Origin: CAWCKS01 sp963763485
GTDB lineage: Bacteria; Pseudomonadota; Alphaproteobacteria; Rhizobiales; Xanthobacteraceae
NCBI GenBank assembly: GCA_963763485.1
Contig: CAVXOW010000006.1
Coordinates: 620,001-684,000, forward strand
Direction: 5' to 3'
Length of the DNA stretch: 64,000 nucleotides
Shown here: positions 20,633 to 29,760 of the stretch, in pieces
How the letters are laid out: each line of letters opens with the position of its first letter
How positions within the stretch are numbered: the stretch's first letter is position 1
Notes under the pieces: model-generated
What the model saw: only the letters and a program-made list of their open reading frames with translations
What the model was told of the DNA's origin: nothing
Database searches by the model: none
Made by a program: the position numbers and the translations under genes

Positions 20633-21289
20633 CTAGCCCGGGCCGCGGGTGATGACGTTCATCACATCGTCACGGGTCAAGCGCTGTTCGTCGAGACACC
20701 GGGCGGCCGGGCTAAGTGATTCACTGAAAATCCCGAGAAGACAATCTCCGCCAGTCAGCGTGTCCCGACCGAGCTGCCTTGCATACTGACGTCCGCGCTG
20801 CAACACGCGGCGAAAGCCTGCGGTCGGCAGGGCCACGGGTCCCTCGTCGATCACGATAGCCTTCAATTCGCTGTCGATGTAGTTCGTGAGATTCCGGGTC
20901 AGCTTGCCGGAATCAACCTGGCACGCCTTCATCACCGCCGATGCGTCTCCATCATCAATCAGAGCCAGCAGGAGATGCTCGATCGTCGCGTACTGATGCC
21001 GCCGCTGTTTTGCGTAGTCCAGCGCCCGTGGCAGCGTCGCGCCCAACTCCCTCGACAGCGGCACATCGGAAATGCGTTCGGCCTCCGGCCCCGGTTGTGA
21101 TGGTGGTGCGTCTTTGCGTGGGGCGTTTGGCTCGGCGCGGATCGCAGCGGAGAGCGTGTTCCAATCCGCCACGCCAAACGCCTTGGCGATCAGCTCGAGG
21201 CTCTGGCTGTTGGTGATCTTGTGACCCTGCGTCGCGAGGGTCGAACGGAGTGTGTGCGCCATGGCTTTAGCGTCGCGGAAATTGCGCAT
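20633..21289 (-). CDS. Clp N-domain protein with N-terminal glyoxalase-related (PF20066-like) module
   Basis: A 218-residue protein with two parts. Residues 1-55 (FRDAKAMAHTLRSTLATQG, then SQSLELIAKAFGVADWNTLSA) resemble the small domain annotated as glyoxalase-related. Residues about 75-215 contain two Clp repeats as in ClpA/ClpB N-domains (ALDYAKQRRHQYATIEHLLLALIDD; RGRQYARQLGRDTLTGGDCLLGIF). There is no AAA+ domain, so it cannot unfold proteins itself; it may act as adaptor or substrate-binding module. Starts at ATG 21289 and converges with the Rieske gene 25 bases away. Confidence 0.75.
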   Translation of the reverse strand: MRNFRDAKAMAHTLRSTLATQGHKITNSQSLELIAKAFGVADWNTLSAAIRAEPNAPRKDAPPSQPGPEAERISDVPLSRELGATLPRALDYAKQRRHQYATIEHLLLALIDDGDASAVMKACQVDSGKLTRNLTNYIDSELKAIVIDEGPVALPTAGFRRVLQRGRQYARQLGRDTLTGGDCLLGIFSESLSPAARCLDEQRLTRDDVMNVITRGPG

Positions 21290-21506
21290 GTCTTTCGTCC
21301 TTCGCTTGTGAACGAACCAGATGCGTCAGGGGCTTGCGTTGCTGACCCGTTCGTTCGGGCAAAGGGTTTGAAAGACATCGATACGTTCACCGTACCCAAA
21401 AGGGCGCAAGCAGCAGGTCGTATCTACCCTGCAAGAATGCTCGCTCAGAGCGAGCCTTCTGTCAATCTTGCCAGCATATCGATCGACGACTGATCGCCCG
21501 GCTCAT

Positions 21507-23063
21507 TCACGGCCGCAGTTCGAACACCGCCTTGCCCGGGGTGCGCACCGGCTCGGCAAGCCGCGCGAACTCGCACAGCAGCGGGCGGGTCTTGCGCGGA
21601 TCAATCATCTCCTCGACCCAGAATTTTTCCGCCGTGCGGAACGGCGACCGCAGCTTGTTCAGCCGATCCTCGATCTCCAGCAGCTTGGCTTTGGGATCCG
21701 GCGCCGCATCGATCTCGGCGCGATACGCCGCCTCGATGCCGCCTTCGAGCGGCAACGATCCCCAGGTCGCCGACAGCCACGCGTAACGCAGCGACAGCCG
21801 TCCCGCCGGTTGATTGGCCGCTCCGGCAACGCCGAACGCGTTGCGGATGATCACCGTACACCACGGCACCCGCGACTGGTTCATCGCGGCCATGGCGCGT
21901 ACGCCGTGCCGGATGGTTGCGGACTTCTCCGCATCGAGCCCGATCAGGAAGCCGGGACAGTCCGCGAGGTAAACCACCGGCAAGTGAAAGGCCTCGGCGA
22001 AGTCGACAAAGCGCGCGACTTTCTGGCAGGCCTCTGCGGTCCAGGCGCCGGCATAGTGATAGGGATCGCTGGCGAGCAGCAGGACTGCGCGGCCGTCGAG
22101 CCGCGCGAGACCCGTGATCACCGAGCGCCCGAAATTCTGCGCGATTTCAAAGAACGAGCCCTTGTCGACCACCGACTCGATGATCGTGCGCATCTTGTAG
22201 ACCTGCCGCCGGTTGCGCGGCACTGCGTTCATCAACGCCTCGTCCATGCGCTCGGGGTCGTCGTTGCAGGGTCGCGTCTCGGGTAACCCGTAAACCGACT
22301 GCGGCAGGTAGCTCAGGAAGCGGCGCGCGCAGGCAAATGCCTCTTCTTCGGTATCGACCGCATGGTCGACGGCACCGGCGCGGGTCTGGATCTCCCAACC
22401 GCCCAGCTCTTGCTTCCCGATCGGCTGGCCAAGCCGCGCCACGACCGGCGGGCCAGCCACGAACATCGCCGAGGTCTTGGTCATCACCGAATAGTGGCTC
22501 GCCGCAAGTTTTGCCGCGCCAGCACCGGCCACCGAGCCAAGTCCGAGCGACACCACCGGCACCTGCGCCAGCGCCGCGGTCATCAGGTAAAAGCCCTTGG
22601 TCTGTCCGACGCCGCCGGGCAGGTTCGATGCGCCGGTGGTCTCGATCGTCTTCACCGAGCCGCCGCCGCCCGAGCCCTCGATCACACGGATCAGCGGCAT
22701 GCGGAACTCGCACGCCATCTCTTCCGCCATCAGCCGCTTGCCGGGGATCGAGGCGTCCGCGGACCCGCCGCGGACCGTAAAGTCGTCGGCGACGACGACC
22801 ACGGGACGGCCATCCACCATGCCGCGGCCAACCACGCAGTTCGCCGCCGTCAGGTTCGTCAGATTCCCCGCAGCATCGTACTCGCCGAGGCCGGCGACGG
22901 CGCCGAGTTCGTGAAAGCTGTCCTTGTCGAACAGCTTGTCGACCCGCTCGCGAACCGTGAGCCGGCCGCCGTCGTGCTGCCGCTTGATCTTGTCGGCGCC
23001 GCCCATCTGCCGCGCGAAAGCCTCGCGCCGCCGCAGCTCGTCAAGTTCGGGCAACCAGTTCAT
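21507..23063 (-). CDS. Acyl-CoA carboxylase carboxyltransferase (beta) subunit
   Basis: A 518-residue carboxyltransferase of the propionyl-/methylcrotonyl-/geranyl-CoA carboxylase type. It has both crotonase-like halves: N-half with VRERVDKLFD, VVVADDFTVRGGS and IEGSGGGGS (acyl-CoA and oxyanion glycines); C-half with LPVVYLADCPGFLIG and NAFGVAGAA. ATG 23063 has AAGGACG upstream and overlaps the end of the IclR gene by 23 bases, so the two are co-transcribed. No biotin carboxylase or biotin carrier subunit is in the window, so it must borrow one. Likely handles a CoA thioester from the CoA ligase pathway nearby. Confidence 0.9.
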   Translation of the reverse strand: MNWLPELDELRRREAFARQMGGADKIKRQHDGGRLTVRERVDKLFDKDSFHELGAVAGLGEYDAAGNLTNLTAANCVVGRGMVDGRPVVVVADDFTVRGGSADASIPGKRLMAEEMACEFRMPLIRVIEGSGGGGSVKTIETTGASNLPGGVGQTKGFYLMTAALAQVPVVSLGLGSVAGAGAAKLAASHYSVMTKTSAMFVAGPPVVARLGQPIGKQELGGWEIQTRAGAVDHAVDTEEEAFACARRFLSYLPQSVYGLPETRPCNDDPERMDEALMNAVPRNRRQVYKMRTIIESVVDKGSFFEIAQNFGRSVITGLARLDGRAVLLLASDPYHYAGAWTAEACQKVARFVDFAEAFHLPVVYLADCPGFLIGLDAEKSATIRHGVRAMAAMNQSRVPWCTVIIRNAFGVAGAANQPAGRLSLRYAWLSATWGSLPLEGGIEAAYRAEIDAAPDPKAKLLEIEDRLNKLRSPFRTAEKFWVEEMIDPRKTRPLLCEFARLAEPVRTPGKAVFELRP

Positions 23064-23961
23064 CGCGGGCGTCCTTGTTGTTGTTCTTGGTTTTCGGTCG
23101 CGCGGCTTTGTCGCGAGGCGGATTGCGGAAACTCGCCACATCATCATCGGAGATCGCTTGCGTCGGCTGACCAATCGCTTGGGCCAGCTCCAGCATCTCG
23201 GGCGCCACCTCGCGGTGCATGCGAGCCTCGTCATACAGCGACGAGAGTATGCCGATCGAAAGCACAAGGTGCGTCTGGTAGTGGTCGGACCACACCGGTA
23301 CGCCGCAGCCGCTGATCAGCGGGTTGCACAGCCCGATCGACACAACATAGCCGTGCTCGTGAAAGAATTGCCGGTTTGCGGCGATGCGCGGCCGCAATTG
23401 TGGAATGTCGTCGGGAAATTCGCGGATAGCCTCTTTGAGGAAGCGCTCGCTGGCCGCTTCATCGAGAGTTGCAAGATATGCGTGACCCGCCGCTGTTCGG
23501 ATGATCGGAACGCGGGTGCCGACGCTGGTCTGCACACCGACCACCCCGAACGTGCGCGCGTATTCGAGATATACCAGATCGAAGCGATCGGGGATCAGGA
23601 ACGAAATCGTACCGGGAATGCGGTCGGCGACGTCCTGCAACTTGCGCCGGATCAGGTCGCGAAAGCGCATGCCCCGCAGCATCGACGTGCTCATCGCCAC
23701 GGCGCCGGGCCCGAGCTGATACTTCTGGTCGCGCGCCAGGTAGACCAGTTGCCCAAGCCTCGTCAGCGTCTGCGTCAGCCGCGACACCGTCGAGCGCGGC
23801 AGGCCGCAGCGCAGGGAAATTTCCAGGTTACCGAGCCGCTGCTCCGGTCCGTCAAAACAGCGCAGCACGTCAAAAGCGCGGGAAACGACTTGAATGACGG
23901 CCTTGTCAGATGGTGAAGTGTCAGCTGACGGATCGCGATCGAGATTGGAGCGTCGTCCCAT
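23041..23961 (-). CDS. IclR-family transcriptional regulator
   Basis: A 306-residue IclR regulator: N-terminal winged helix (VVSRAFDVLRCF, LGNLEISLRCGLPRSTVSRLTQTL) and C-terminal ligand-binding GAF-like domain (VGTRVPIIRTAAGHAYLA and VSIGLCNPLISGCGVPV). ATG 23961 is preceded by GGAGG at 8 bases; upstream in-frame ATGs lack a site. Divergent from the peptide-type ABC operon and overlapping the carboxyltransferase gene, so it probably controls both arms in response to a pathway acid. A strong palindrome about 90 bases upstream is the likely operator. Confidence 0.92.
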   Translation of the reverse strand: MGRRSNLDRDPSADTSPSDKAVIQVVSRAFDVLRCFDGPEQRLGNLEISLRCGLPRSTVSRLTQTLTRLGQLVYLARDQKYQLGPGAVAMSTSMLRGMRFRDLIRRKLQDVADRIPGTISFLIPDRFDLVYLEYARTFGVVGVQTSVGTRVPIIRTAAGHAYLATLDEAASERFLKEAIREFPDDIPQLRPRIAANRQFFHEHGYVVSIGLCNPLISGCGVPVWSDHYQTHLVLSIGILSSLYDEARMHREVAPEMLELAQAIGQPTQAISDDDVASFRNPPRDKAARPKTKNNNKDARDELVART

Positions 23962-24046
23962 TCTGCTCGCCTCCTCCGGCGCATGTGTTCGTGCGCAAAT
24001 CTTTTCTTGCGGCGTGACGTCGCAGCGCCCTGCAATCGTGCGAAGC

Positions 24047-24072
24047 AATTCCGTCACACGGAATTAAATTCC
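24047..24072. promoter_or_regulatory. Candidate IclR operator: overlapping palindromes
   Basis: AATTCCG-TCACA-CGGAATT (24047-24065) overlaps a second perfect palindrome GGAATT-A-AATTCC (24060-24072). The GGAA/TTCC halves match the general style of IclR-family boxes. The site lies in the divergent region between IclR (ATG 23961) and the ABC operon (first ATG 24149). Confidence 0.55.
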
Positions 24073-24148
24073 ACTTGCGCATGACGCTACCTCAGGCACA
24101 CTTTCACAACAAGAAAAAGCCGCGCGCGACGCGGCCCCGGAGGAAGGA

Positions 24149-24193
24149 ATGCCCTGTCCCGTTTGCGGCCGCCGAGGACAGTCCTTGTCATGA
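24149..24193 (+). CDS. Possible 14-codon leader peptide overlapping the ABC ATPase start
   Basis: ATG 24149 has the strongest ribosome site of the region (GGAGG plus AAGGA, 5 bases away) and encodes MPCPVCGRRGQSLS before a TGA that overlaps the ATG at 24190 as ATGA. The ATPase start has only a weak distant GAGGA, so translation may be coupled to this short frame. The CPVC motif could bind metal, or the peptide may be only a ribosome-loading device. A one-base duplication does not fuse the two frames. Confidence 0.4.
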   Translation: MPCPVCGRRGQSLS

Positions 24194-25263
24194 GCAGGGG
24201 GCCGAGCCGCGCAACGCCTCAAGCCGAAGGCGCAGCTTCAGCACCGCTCCTGTCGGTTCGTGGGCTCGGCATCCGCTTCAAGACCTCGCAAGGCGAACTG
24301 CAGGCAACGCGCGGCATCGACTTCGACGTCGCGGCTGGCGAGCGCGTCGGCATCGTCGGCGAGAGCGGCTGCGGCAAGACCATCACCGGGCTTTCGGTCC
24401 TGCGATTGCTGCCGAGCAACCTCGCAAGGTTTGACGGCTCCATCAACTTCGACGGCATGGACCTCGCCAAATGCAGCACGGGCAAGTTGCGCGCGGTGCG
24501 CGGCCGTCGCATCGCGATGATCTTTCAGGAACCGATGAGTGCGCTCGATCCGGTCTTCACCGTGGGCCACCAGATTTCGGAAACCCTGCGCATCCACACC
24601 AAACTTGGCGCGCAGGAGGCGCGTGAGCGTGCCATCGAGATGCTGCGCAGCGTCGGCATCGCGTCGCCCGAGCGCCGCATCGACGACTATCCGCACCAGC
24701 TGTCCGGTGGCATGCGCCAGCGCGTGATGATCGCGGCGGCTTTGATCTGCGGTCCACAGCTCCTGATCGCCGACGAGCCGACCACCGCGCTCGATGTCAC
24801 GGTGCAGGCGCAAATCCTCGAACTGCTGCGCGAGCTCAGCATCAAGTCGAAGACCGCACTGATGCTGATCACCCACGACCTCGGCGTCGTCGCCGAGACC
24901 TGCAGCCGCATGATCACGATGTATGCCGGCGAAGTGATCGAGGATGGTCCCGTCGACGACGCACTGCTGAAGCCGCTGCATCCCTATACGTCCGGCCTGT
25001 TGCGCTCGCTGCCGCACTTGAGCCCGCGTCACGCCGACCTGCCGTCGATCCCGGGTCGCGTCCCCTCGCTGACGGAGATGCCGGCCGGCTGCCGCTTCCG
25101 CCCGCGCTGTGGCCACGCTGCGACGGGCTGCGAGAACGAACAGACATTGCAGGATGCCGGCGGCGGGCGAAAGGTGCGCTGCTGGCGTTTCCGCGAACTC
25201 GACCTGCCGGGCGCGGTCGATCACGAGAAAACCCGGCCGCTGGCCGTGGCGGTGACGCAATGA
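24190..25263 (+). CDS. Peptide/oligopeptide-type ABC transporter ATPase (DppD-like)
   Basis: A 357-residue ATPase of the PepT importer family. Walker A GESGCGKTI, Q-loop FQEPMSALDP, signature LSGGMRQRV, Walker B LLIADEPTTALD and H-loop THD are all intact. The C-terminal oligopeptide extension has a Cys-rich motif (CRFRPRCGHAATGC) that binds an Fe-S cluster in DppD-type proteins. Start ATG 24190 overlaps the stop of a short leader frame; the frame is open upstream to 24163. Its stop overlaps the next ATPase start by 4 bases (ATGA). First full gene of a DppDFBC-A operon downstream of the IclR operator. Confidence 0.93.
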   Translation: MSRGPSRATPQAEGAASAPLLSVRGLGIRFKTSQGELQATRGIDFDVAAGERVGIVGESGCGKTITGLSVLRLLPSNLARFDGSINFDGMDLAKCSTGKLRAVRGRRIAMIFQEPMSALDPVFTVGHQISETLRIHTKLGAQEARERAIEMLRSVGIASPERRIDDYPHQLSGGMRQRVMIAAALICGPQLLIADEPTTALDVTVQAQILELLRELSIKSKTALMLITHDLGVVAETCSRMITMYAGEVIEDGPVDDALLKPLHPYTSGLLRSLPHLSPRHADLPSIPGRVPSLTEMPAGCRFRPRCGHAATGCENEQTLQDAGGGRKVRCWRFRELDLPGAVDHEKTRPLAVAVTQ

Positions 25264-26289
25264 CCGGCGCCACTCAAACGACGACGATCGATACGGCCGA
25301 CACCATTGTTTCGGTGCGCGATCTCGAAGTGCAGTTCCAGACCCAGGATCGCCGCGGCACCTTGCGCGCGATCGACGGCGTCAGCTTCGACGTCCGCCGC
25401 GGCGAGACCTTTGGCATCATCGGCGAATCCGGCTCGGGCAAAACCACCGTCGGCCGAGCGCTGGTGCTGCTGCAAAAGCCGTCCGCGGGCTCGATCCGGC
25501 ACAACGGCCTCGAACCCGCAAGAATTGCCGGCGCGCGAGTTCCGCAAACACCGGCGCGACTACCAGATCATCTTCCAGGACCCCAACGCCGCGCTCAATC
25601 CGCGCATGACCATCCTGTCGTCGGTGCTGGAGCCACTGGAGCTTGCCGGCGAAGGCAGCGCCGAGCAACGTCGCCAGCGCGCCTTGCAGGCGATGGATCG
25701 TGTTGGTCTCTCCGCCGAGATCGGGACGCGCTATCCCCACCAGCTCTCCGGCGGCCAGAAGCAGCGCGTGCTGATCGCCCGCGCGCTGACGCTGCATCCA
25801 AAATTGATCGTGTGCGACGAGGTGGTCGCGGCGCTCGACATGTCGATCCGCGGCGACGTACTGAACCTGTTCGCACGGCTGCAGCGCGAACTCGGGCTGA
25901 CATACGTTTTCATCACCCACGATCTGTCGATCGTGTCACATATCTCCAGCCGGGTTGCCGTGATGTATCTCGGCCGCTTCACGGAGCTCGGCCCGACCGA
26001 CGCCGTCACCGAACACCCGCTGCACCCCTACACGCAGGCGCTGTTGTCGGCCGAGCCGGTGCCGGTGCCGTCATCGATGCGTGAAGATCGCCGCATCATC
26101 CTGGAAGGCGAAATTCCGAGCCCGCTCAATCCGCCATCCGGCTGCCGCTTCCGCACCCGCTGCCGCTACGCGCAGGCCGTCTGCGCGGACAAGAGTCCGG
26201 ATTGGCGTGAGCTCGCGCCCGACCACTGGGTCGCCTGCCATTTCGCCGATCGCCCGAACTTCGGGGCGGCACAAGCCAAGGGAGGCTGA
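25260..26289 (+). CDS. Peptide-type ABC transporter ATPase (DppF-like), frameshifted
   Basis: Partner ATPase; 342 residues after repair. Walker A GESGSGKTT, Q-loop FQDPNAALNP, signature LSGGQKQRV, Walker B LIVCDEVVAALD and the C-terminal CRFRTRCRYAQAVC motif. The frame breaks at the CCC 25515-25517; with one C fewer the reading is GLEPQELPAREFRKHRRDYQ and runs to 26289. As written, the first frame ends at 26084 with nonsense. Walker B has Val where Pro is common (DEVVAALD), a variant seen in DppF-like proteins. Overlaps the DppD-like gene by ATGA and is followed 2 bases later by the permease. Confidence 0.88.
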
Positions 26290-26291
26290 TC

Positions 26292-27248
26292 ATGGCGCGG
26301 CGAAGCACCACCCACATCGTCGGCAGTCGGCTGGTGCAGTCCCTGCCGGTGATTTTGCTCGCAACGTTCATCGTGTTCTCGCTGCTGAAACTGTTGCCGG
26401 GCGATATCGCCGTCACGCTCGCCGGTGATAACGCGTCCGATGCGCGCATCGCCGAGATCAGGTCGCTCTACGGCCTCGACCAGCCGTTCCTCGTGCAATA
26501 CGGCTCGTGGCTGGTCCACGCCATGCAGGGCGACCTCTCGCGTTCGCTGCTGTCAGGCGAAGCGGTCGCCAATTCGATCGGCCGCGCCTTCCCGAACACG
26601 CTGCTGATTGTCACCATCGCCCTGTTTCTCGCCCTGCTCACCGGCATCCCGATGGGCATCATCGCTGCGATCAAGCCCGGCGGCTGGGTCGACAAGCTGG
26701 TCAGCCTGATCGCCTCGTTCGGCGTCGCGGTGCCGAGCTTCTGGTTCGCGATGATCCTGGTCGCCGAAATTTCGCTGAAGCTGAACTGGCTGCCGGCGAC
26801 CGGTGCACGATCGTTCTCGGCCGCACCCGTCGACGCCATTCGCCATGCACTGCTGCCCGCGATCGCCATCGCCGCCTATGGCATGGCGGAGGTGGCGCGG
26901 CAGCTGCGCGGGTCGCTGCTCGAAGTGCTGTCGTCGCAATTCGTTCGCACCCTGCACGCCAAGGGCCTGTCGATGTGGGCGATCCTGTGGAAGCACGGCC
27001 TGAAGAATGTCGGCGTCAACCTCTTGACCATCATCAGCCTGCTGGTGAACCGAATGCTGGGGGCGACGGTCGTGGTCGAAGCGGTGTTTGCGATTCCCGG
27101 CATGGGCAGCCTGATCGTGCGCGGCGCGATCCAGCGCGACTTCCCGATCGTGCAGGGCGTGGTGTTCGCGATGGTGATCGTCGTCATCACCGTGAACCTG
27201 ATCACCGACCTGTTGTGTGCGGCCGTTGACCCGAGGATCGACGCATGA
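26292..27248 (+). CDS. Peptide-type ABC transporter permease (DppB-like)
   Basis: A 318-residue inner-membrane permease of the DppB/OppB family. An N-terminal helix (VILLATFIVFSLLKLLPGD) precedes a periplasmic loop with the family LYGLDQPFLVQY segment; five more helices follow, with the EAA-type loop around MAEVARQLRGSLLEVLSSQFVRTL and the C-terminal EAVFAIPGMGSLIVRGAIQRDFP signature. Start ATG 26292 lies 2 bases after the ATPase stop and its own stop overlaps the DppC-like start (ATGA). All features fit a heterodimeric DppBC channel. Confidence 0.94.
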   Translation: MARRSTTHIVGSRLVQSLPVILLATFIVFSLLKLLPGDIAVTLAGDNASDARIAEIRSLYGLDQPFLVQYGSWLVHAMQGDLSRSLLSGEAVANSIGRAFPNTLLIVTIALFLALLTGIPMGIIAAIKPGGWVDKLVSLIASFGVAVPSFWFAMILVAEISLKLNWLPATGARSFSAAPVDAIRHALLPAIAIAAYGMAEVARQLRGSLLEVLSSQFVRTLHAKGLSMWAILWKHGLKNVGVNLLTIISLLVNRMLGATVVVEAVFAIPGMGSLIVRGAIQRDFPIVQGVVFAMVIVVITVNLITDLLCAAVDPRIDA

Positions 27249-28126
27249 CTGAGGCAACGCTTCCTCCGATCCTGCAAAGCAAGCCCGGCCCGTTCCTGCG
27301 CTTCTGCTTCTGGCTCGCCTCGGATTTGCGCGCCGCGCTCGCGCTCGCCGTGCTCACCTTCTTGCTGATCGTCGCCGCGACCGCACCATGGCTCGCGCCC
27401 TACGCGCCGACCGCGCAGGACGTCAACAACATGCTGGCAGCGCCGAGCCCGCAACACCTGCTCGGCACCGACGATCTCGGCCGCGACATCTTCAGCCGCC
27501 TGATCTATGGCGCGCCGGCGACGGTTTACGCCAGCGTGCTCGCGGTGACCGTCGGCATCGCCATCGGCCTGCCCGTCGGCCTCGTCGCCGGCTTCTTCGG
27601 CGGCTGGGTCGACGACATCATCAGCCGCATCATCGACACCTTCCTGTCGTTCCCGGCGATCGTGCTCGCGATTGCGGTGACCGGCGCGCTCGGCATCGGG
27701 CTGACCAACGGCATGATCGCGGTCGGCATCGTGATGTTCCCGTCGCTGGCGCGCATTGTTCGCGCGCGCACACTCGTGGTGCGCCAGGAGCTTTACGTCG
27801 ACGCCTCGCGCTGTTTTGGCGCGCCTGCGCACCACATTCTCTGGAAGCATGTGCTGCCGAACGCACTGCAGCCGGTCATCGTGCAGGTCACGCTGCTGCT
27901 TGCGGCGGCCCTGCTCGCCGAAGCGAGCCTCAGCTTCCTCGGCCTCGGCATCCAGCCGCCCAATCCGAGCTGGGGCGCGATGCTGGCGCGCGCCTATCAG
28001 TACATCGAGATCGCGCCCGAGCAGATGTATGCACCGGGCCTCGCCATTCTGTGCACCGCGCTCGCCTTCAACGCGCTCGGCAAATCCCTGCGCGTCGTGC
28101 TCGATCCGACAATGAAAGACCGCTGA
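27245..28126 (+). CDS. Peptide-type ABC transporter permease (DppC-like)
   Basis: A 293-residue permease of the DppC/OppC family: N-terminal helix, the HLLGTDDLGRDIFSRLIYGA family motif near residue 75, FLSFPAIVLAIAV, a loop with LVVRQELYVDASRCFGA that contacts the ATPases, and the AEASLSFLGLGIQPPNPSWG motif before the last helix. Starts within the DppB-like stop. It is followed 44 bases later by the first binding protein, whose RBS lies in that gap. Confidence 0.95.
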   Translation: MTEATLPPILQSKPGPFLRFCFWLASDLRAALALAVLTFLLIVAATAPWLAPYAPTAQDVNNMLAAPSPQHLLGTDDLGRDIFSRLIYGAPATVYASVLAVTVGIAIGLPVGLVAGFFGGWVDDIISRIIDTFLSFPAIVLAIAVTGALGIGLTNGMIAVGIVMFPSLARIVRARTLVVRQELYVDASRCFGAPAHHILWKHVLPNALQPVIVQVTLLLAAALLAEASLSFLGLGIQPPNPSWGAMLARAYQYIEIAPEQMYAPGLAILCTALAFNALGKSLRVVLDPTMKDR

Positions 28127-28170
28127 ATACCTCAAGCAACAAGAACAAATACGGCAGGGAGCCTCTTCAA

Positions 28171-29745
28171 ATGACCGACACCCGATCGCAGCGCCTGTTC
28201 GACATGATGATGCGCCGACGCACGTTTCTAGGCATGGCGGGCGGACTCGCCGCAGCGCACTGGCTGCCGGCATCCGCGCTGGCGCAATCCGAGCCGAAGC
28301 GCGGCGGCATCCTCAAAGTGTCATGCCCCGGCAATCCGTCGAGCCTCGATCCCTATACCGGCGGCTCGGGCTTCGATCACTCCTACCTCTACACCATGTT
28401 CGATACGCTCGTGGAATTCGAGTATGCGACGCTGAAGGCAAAGCCTGGTCTTGCCGAAAGCTGGAATTACACTGATCCGCAGACGCTGGTGATGAACCTC
28501 AGGCAGAACGTCCTGTTCCACGACGGCACGCCGTTCAATGCCGAAGCCGCCAAGGCCAACCTCGACCGCGGCCGCACCGACCCCCGCTCGAACATCAAGG
28601 GCGACCTCAGCACAATCAACTCGGTCGTCGTCTCCGGCGCCAACCAGATCACCATCAAGCTGAAGCAGCCGGACACCGCACTGCCGCTGATCCTGGCCGA
28701 CCGCGCCGGCATGATGTCGTCGCCCAAGGCGGTGCAGGACCTCGGCAAGGATCACGACCGCAAGCCGGTCGGCACCGGCGCCTGGAAATTCGTCAGCTTC
28801 AATGACGGCGAGAAGGTCGTCGTCACCCGCAACGAGAAATACTGGCGGCCCGGCCGTCCCTACCTCGACGGCCTCGAGCTTTCAGTGATTCCCGAGCTCG
28901 CCACCGGGCTGCGCTCGGTCATCGCCGGCGAGAACGACTTTGTCTACGCGCTGACCCCGCAGCAGAAGGCGCTGATCGATCGGGCCAAGAATGTCAGTTC
29001 GGCGACCGGCCCGACGCTCGGCTGCTTCGGCGTCTACTTCAACACCGGCCGGCCACCTTTCAACGACCTCCGCATCCGCAAGGCCTTCAACTACGCGATC
29101 GACCGCGAGGAGTTCGTCAAGCTGACACAGGTTGGCGTCGGCGAGGCTGCCTACATGGTGCTGCCAACCGCACACTGGGCCTACGACGCGGAGACCGCAA
29201 AGCTCTACCCGCACGATCCCGACATGGCCAAGAAGCTGATCGCGGAAGCCGGTTTCAAGGACGGCATGGACATGAACCTGGTCGGGTTTTCCGATCAGTC
29301 CAGCGCCCAGCGGCAGGACGTTCTGATCGAGCAGTTCCGCAAAGCGAACATCCGCCTGAAGTTCAGCAACGGCACGGTGTCCGAGACGACAACGAACTAT
29401 TTCGGCCCGGAGAAACGCGGCGACGCCTATCTCGCCGGCTGGACCGGGCGGCCGGATCCGAGCCTGACCTACTCGCTGCTGTTCCTGAAGGAGGCTTATT
29501 ACAACACGTCGCACGTCGATCCGCCGGCCGAGTTGACTCAAGCGATCAACGACAGCCGCAAATATGAGGACGTCGAGAAGCGCAAGGAGGCGTTCGCGCG
29601 GGTGCAGAAGCTCGCGATGGAAAATGCCTTGTGGGCGCCGATCTCGTTTTCGCTCGAGCTCGATGCGATGTCGCAGAAGGTGAAGGGCTACAAGCCCAAC
29701 CTGCTCGGCAAGCCGAAATTCGAGGATGTCTGGCTCGAGGGTTGA
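28171..29745 (+). CDS. Tat-exported peptide-type ABC substrate-binding protein (SBP_bac_5), copy 1
   Basis: A 524-residue periplasmic binding protein of the DppA/OppA (SBP_bac_5) family. The N-terminus has a twin-arginine signal (MRRRTFLGMAGG) and an ASALAQ cleavage region, so it is probably exported folded. Family landmarks are GNPSSLDPYTGG, FHDGTPFNAEAAKANLDR, KPVGTGAWKF and RKAFNYAIDREEFVKL. ATG 28171 has AGGGAG upstream. A paralogue of exactly the same length follows 15 bases later, so the transporter has two alternative receptors. Ligand unknown; such proteins bind peptides, but also opines, acids and aromatic compounds. Confidence 0.93.
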   Translation: MTDTRSQRLFDMMMRRRTFLGMAGGLAAAHWLPASALAQSEPKRGGILKVSCPGNPSSLDPYTGGSGFDHSYLYTMFDTLVEFEYATLKAKPGLAESWNYTDPQTLVMNLRQNVLFHDGTPFNAEAAKANLDRGRTDPRSNIKGDLSTINSVVVSGANQITIKLKQPDTALPLILADRAGMMSSPKAVQDLGKDHDRKPVGTGAWKFVSFNDGEKVVVTRNEKYWRPGRPYLDGLELSVIPELATGLRSVIAGENDFVYALTPQQKALIDRAKNVSSATGPTLGCFGVYFNTGRPPFNDLRIRKAFNYAIDREEFVKLTQVGVGEAAYMVLPTAHWAYDAETAKLYPHDPDMAKKLIAEAGFKDGMDMNLVGFSDQSSAQRQDVLIEQFRKANIRLKFSNGTVSETTTNYFGPEKRGDAYLAGWTGRPDPSLTYSLLFLKEAYYNTSHVDPPAELTQAINDSRKYEDVEKRKEAFARVQKLAMENALWAPISFSLELDAMSQKVKGYKPNLLGKPKFEDVWLEG

Positions 29746-29760
29746 AGCGCGGAGGCACCA

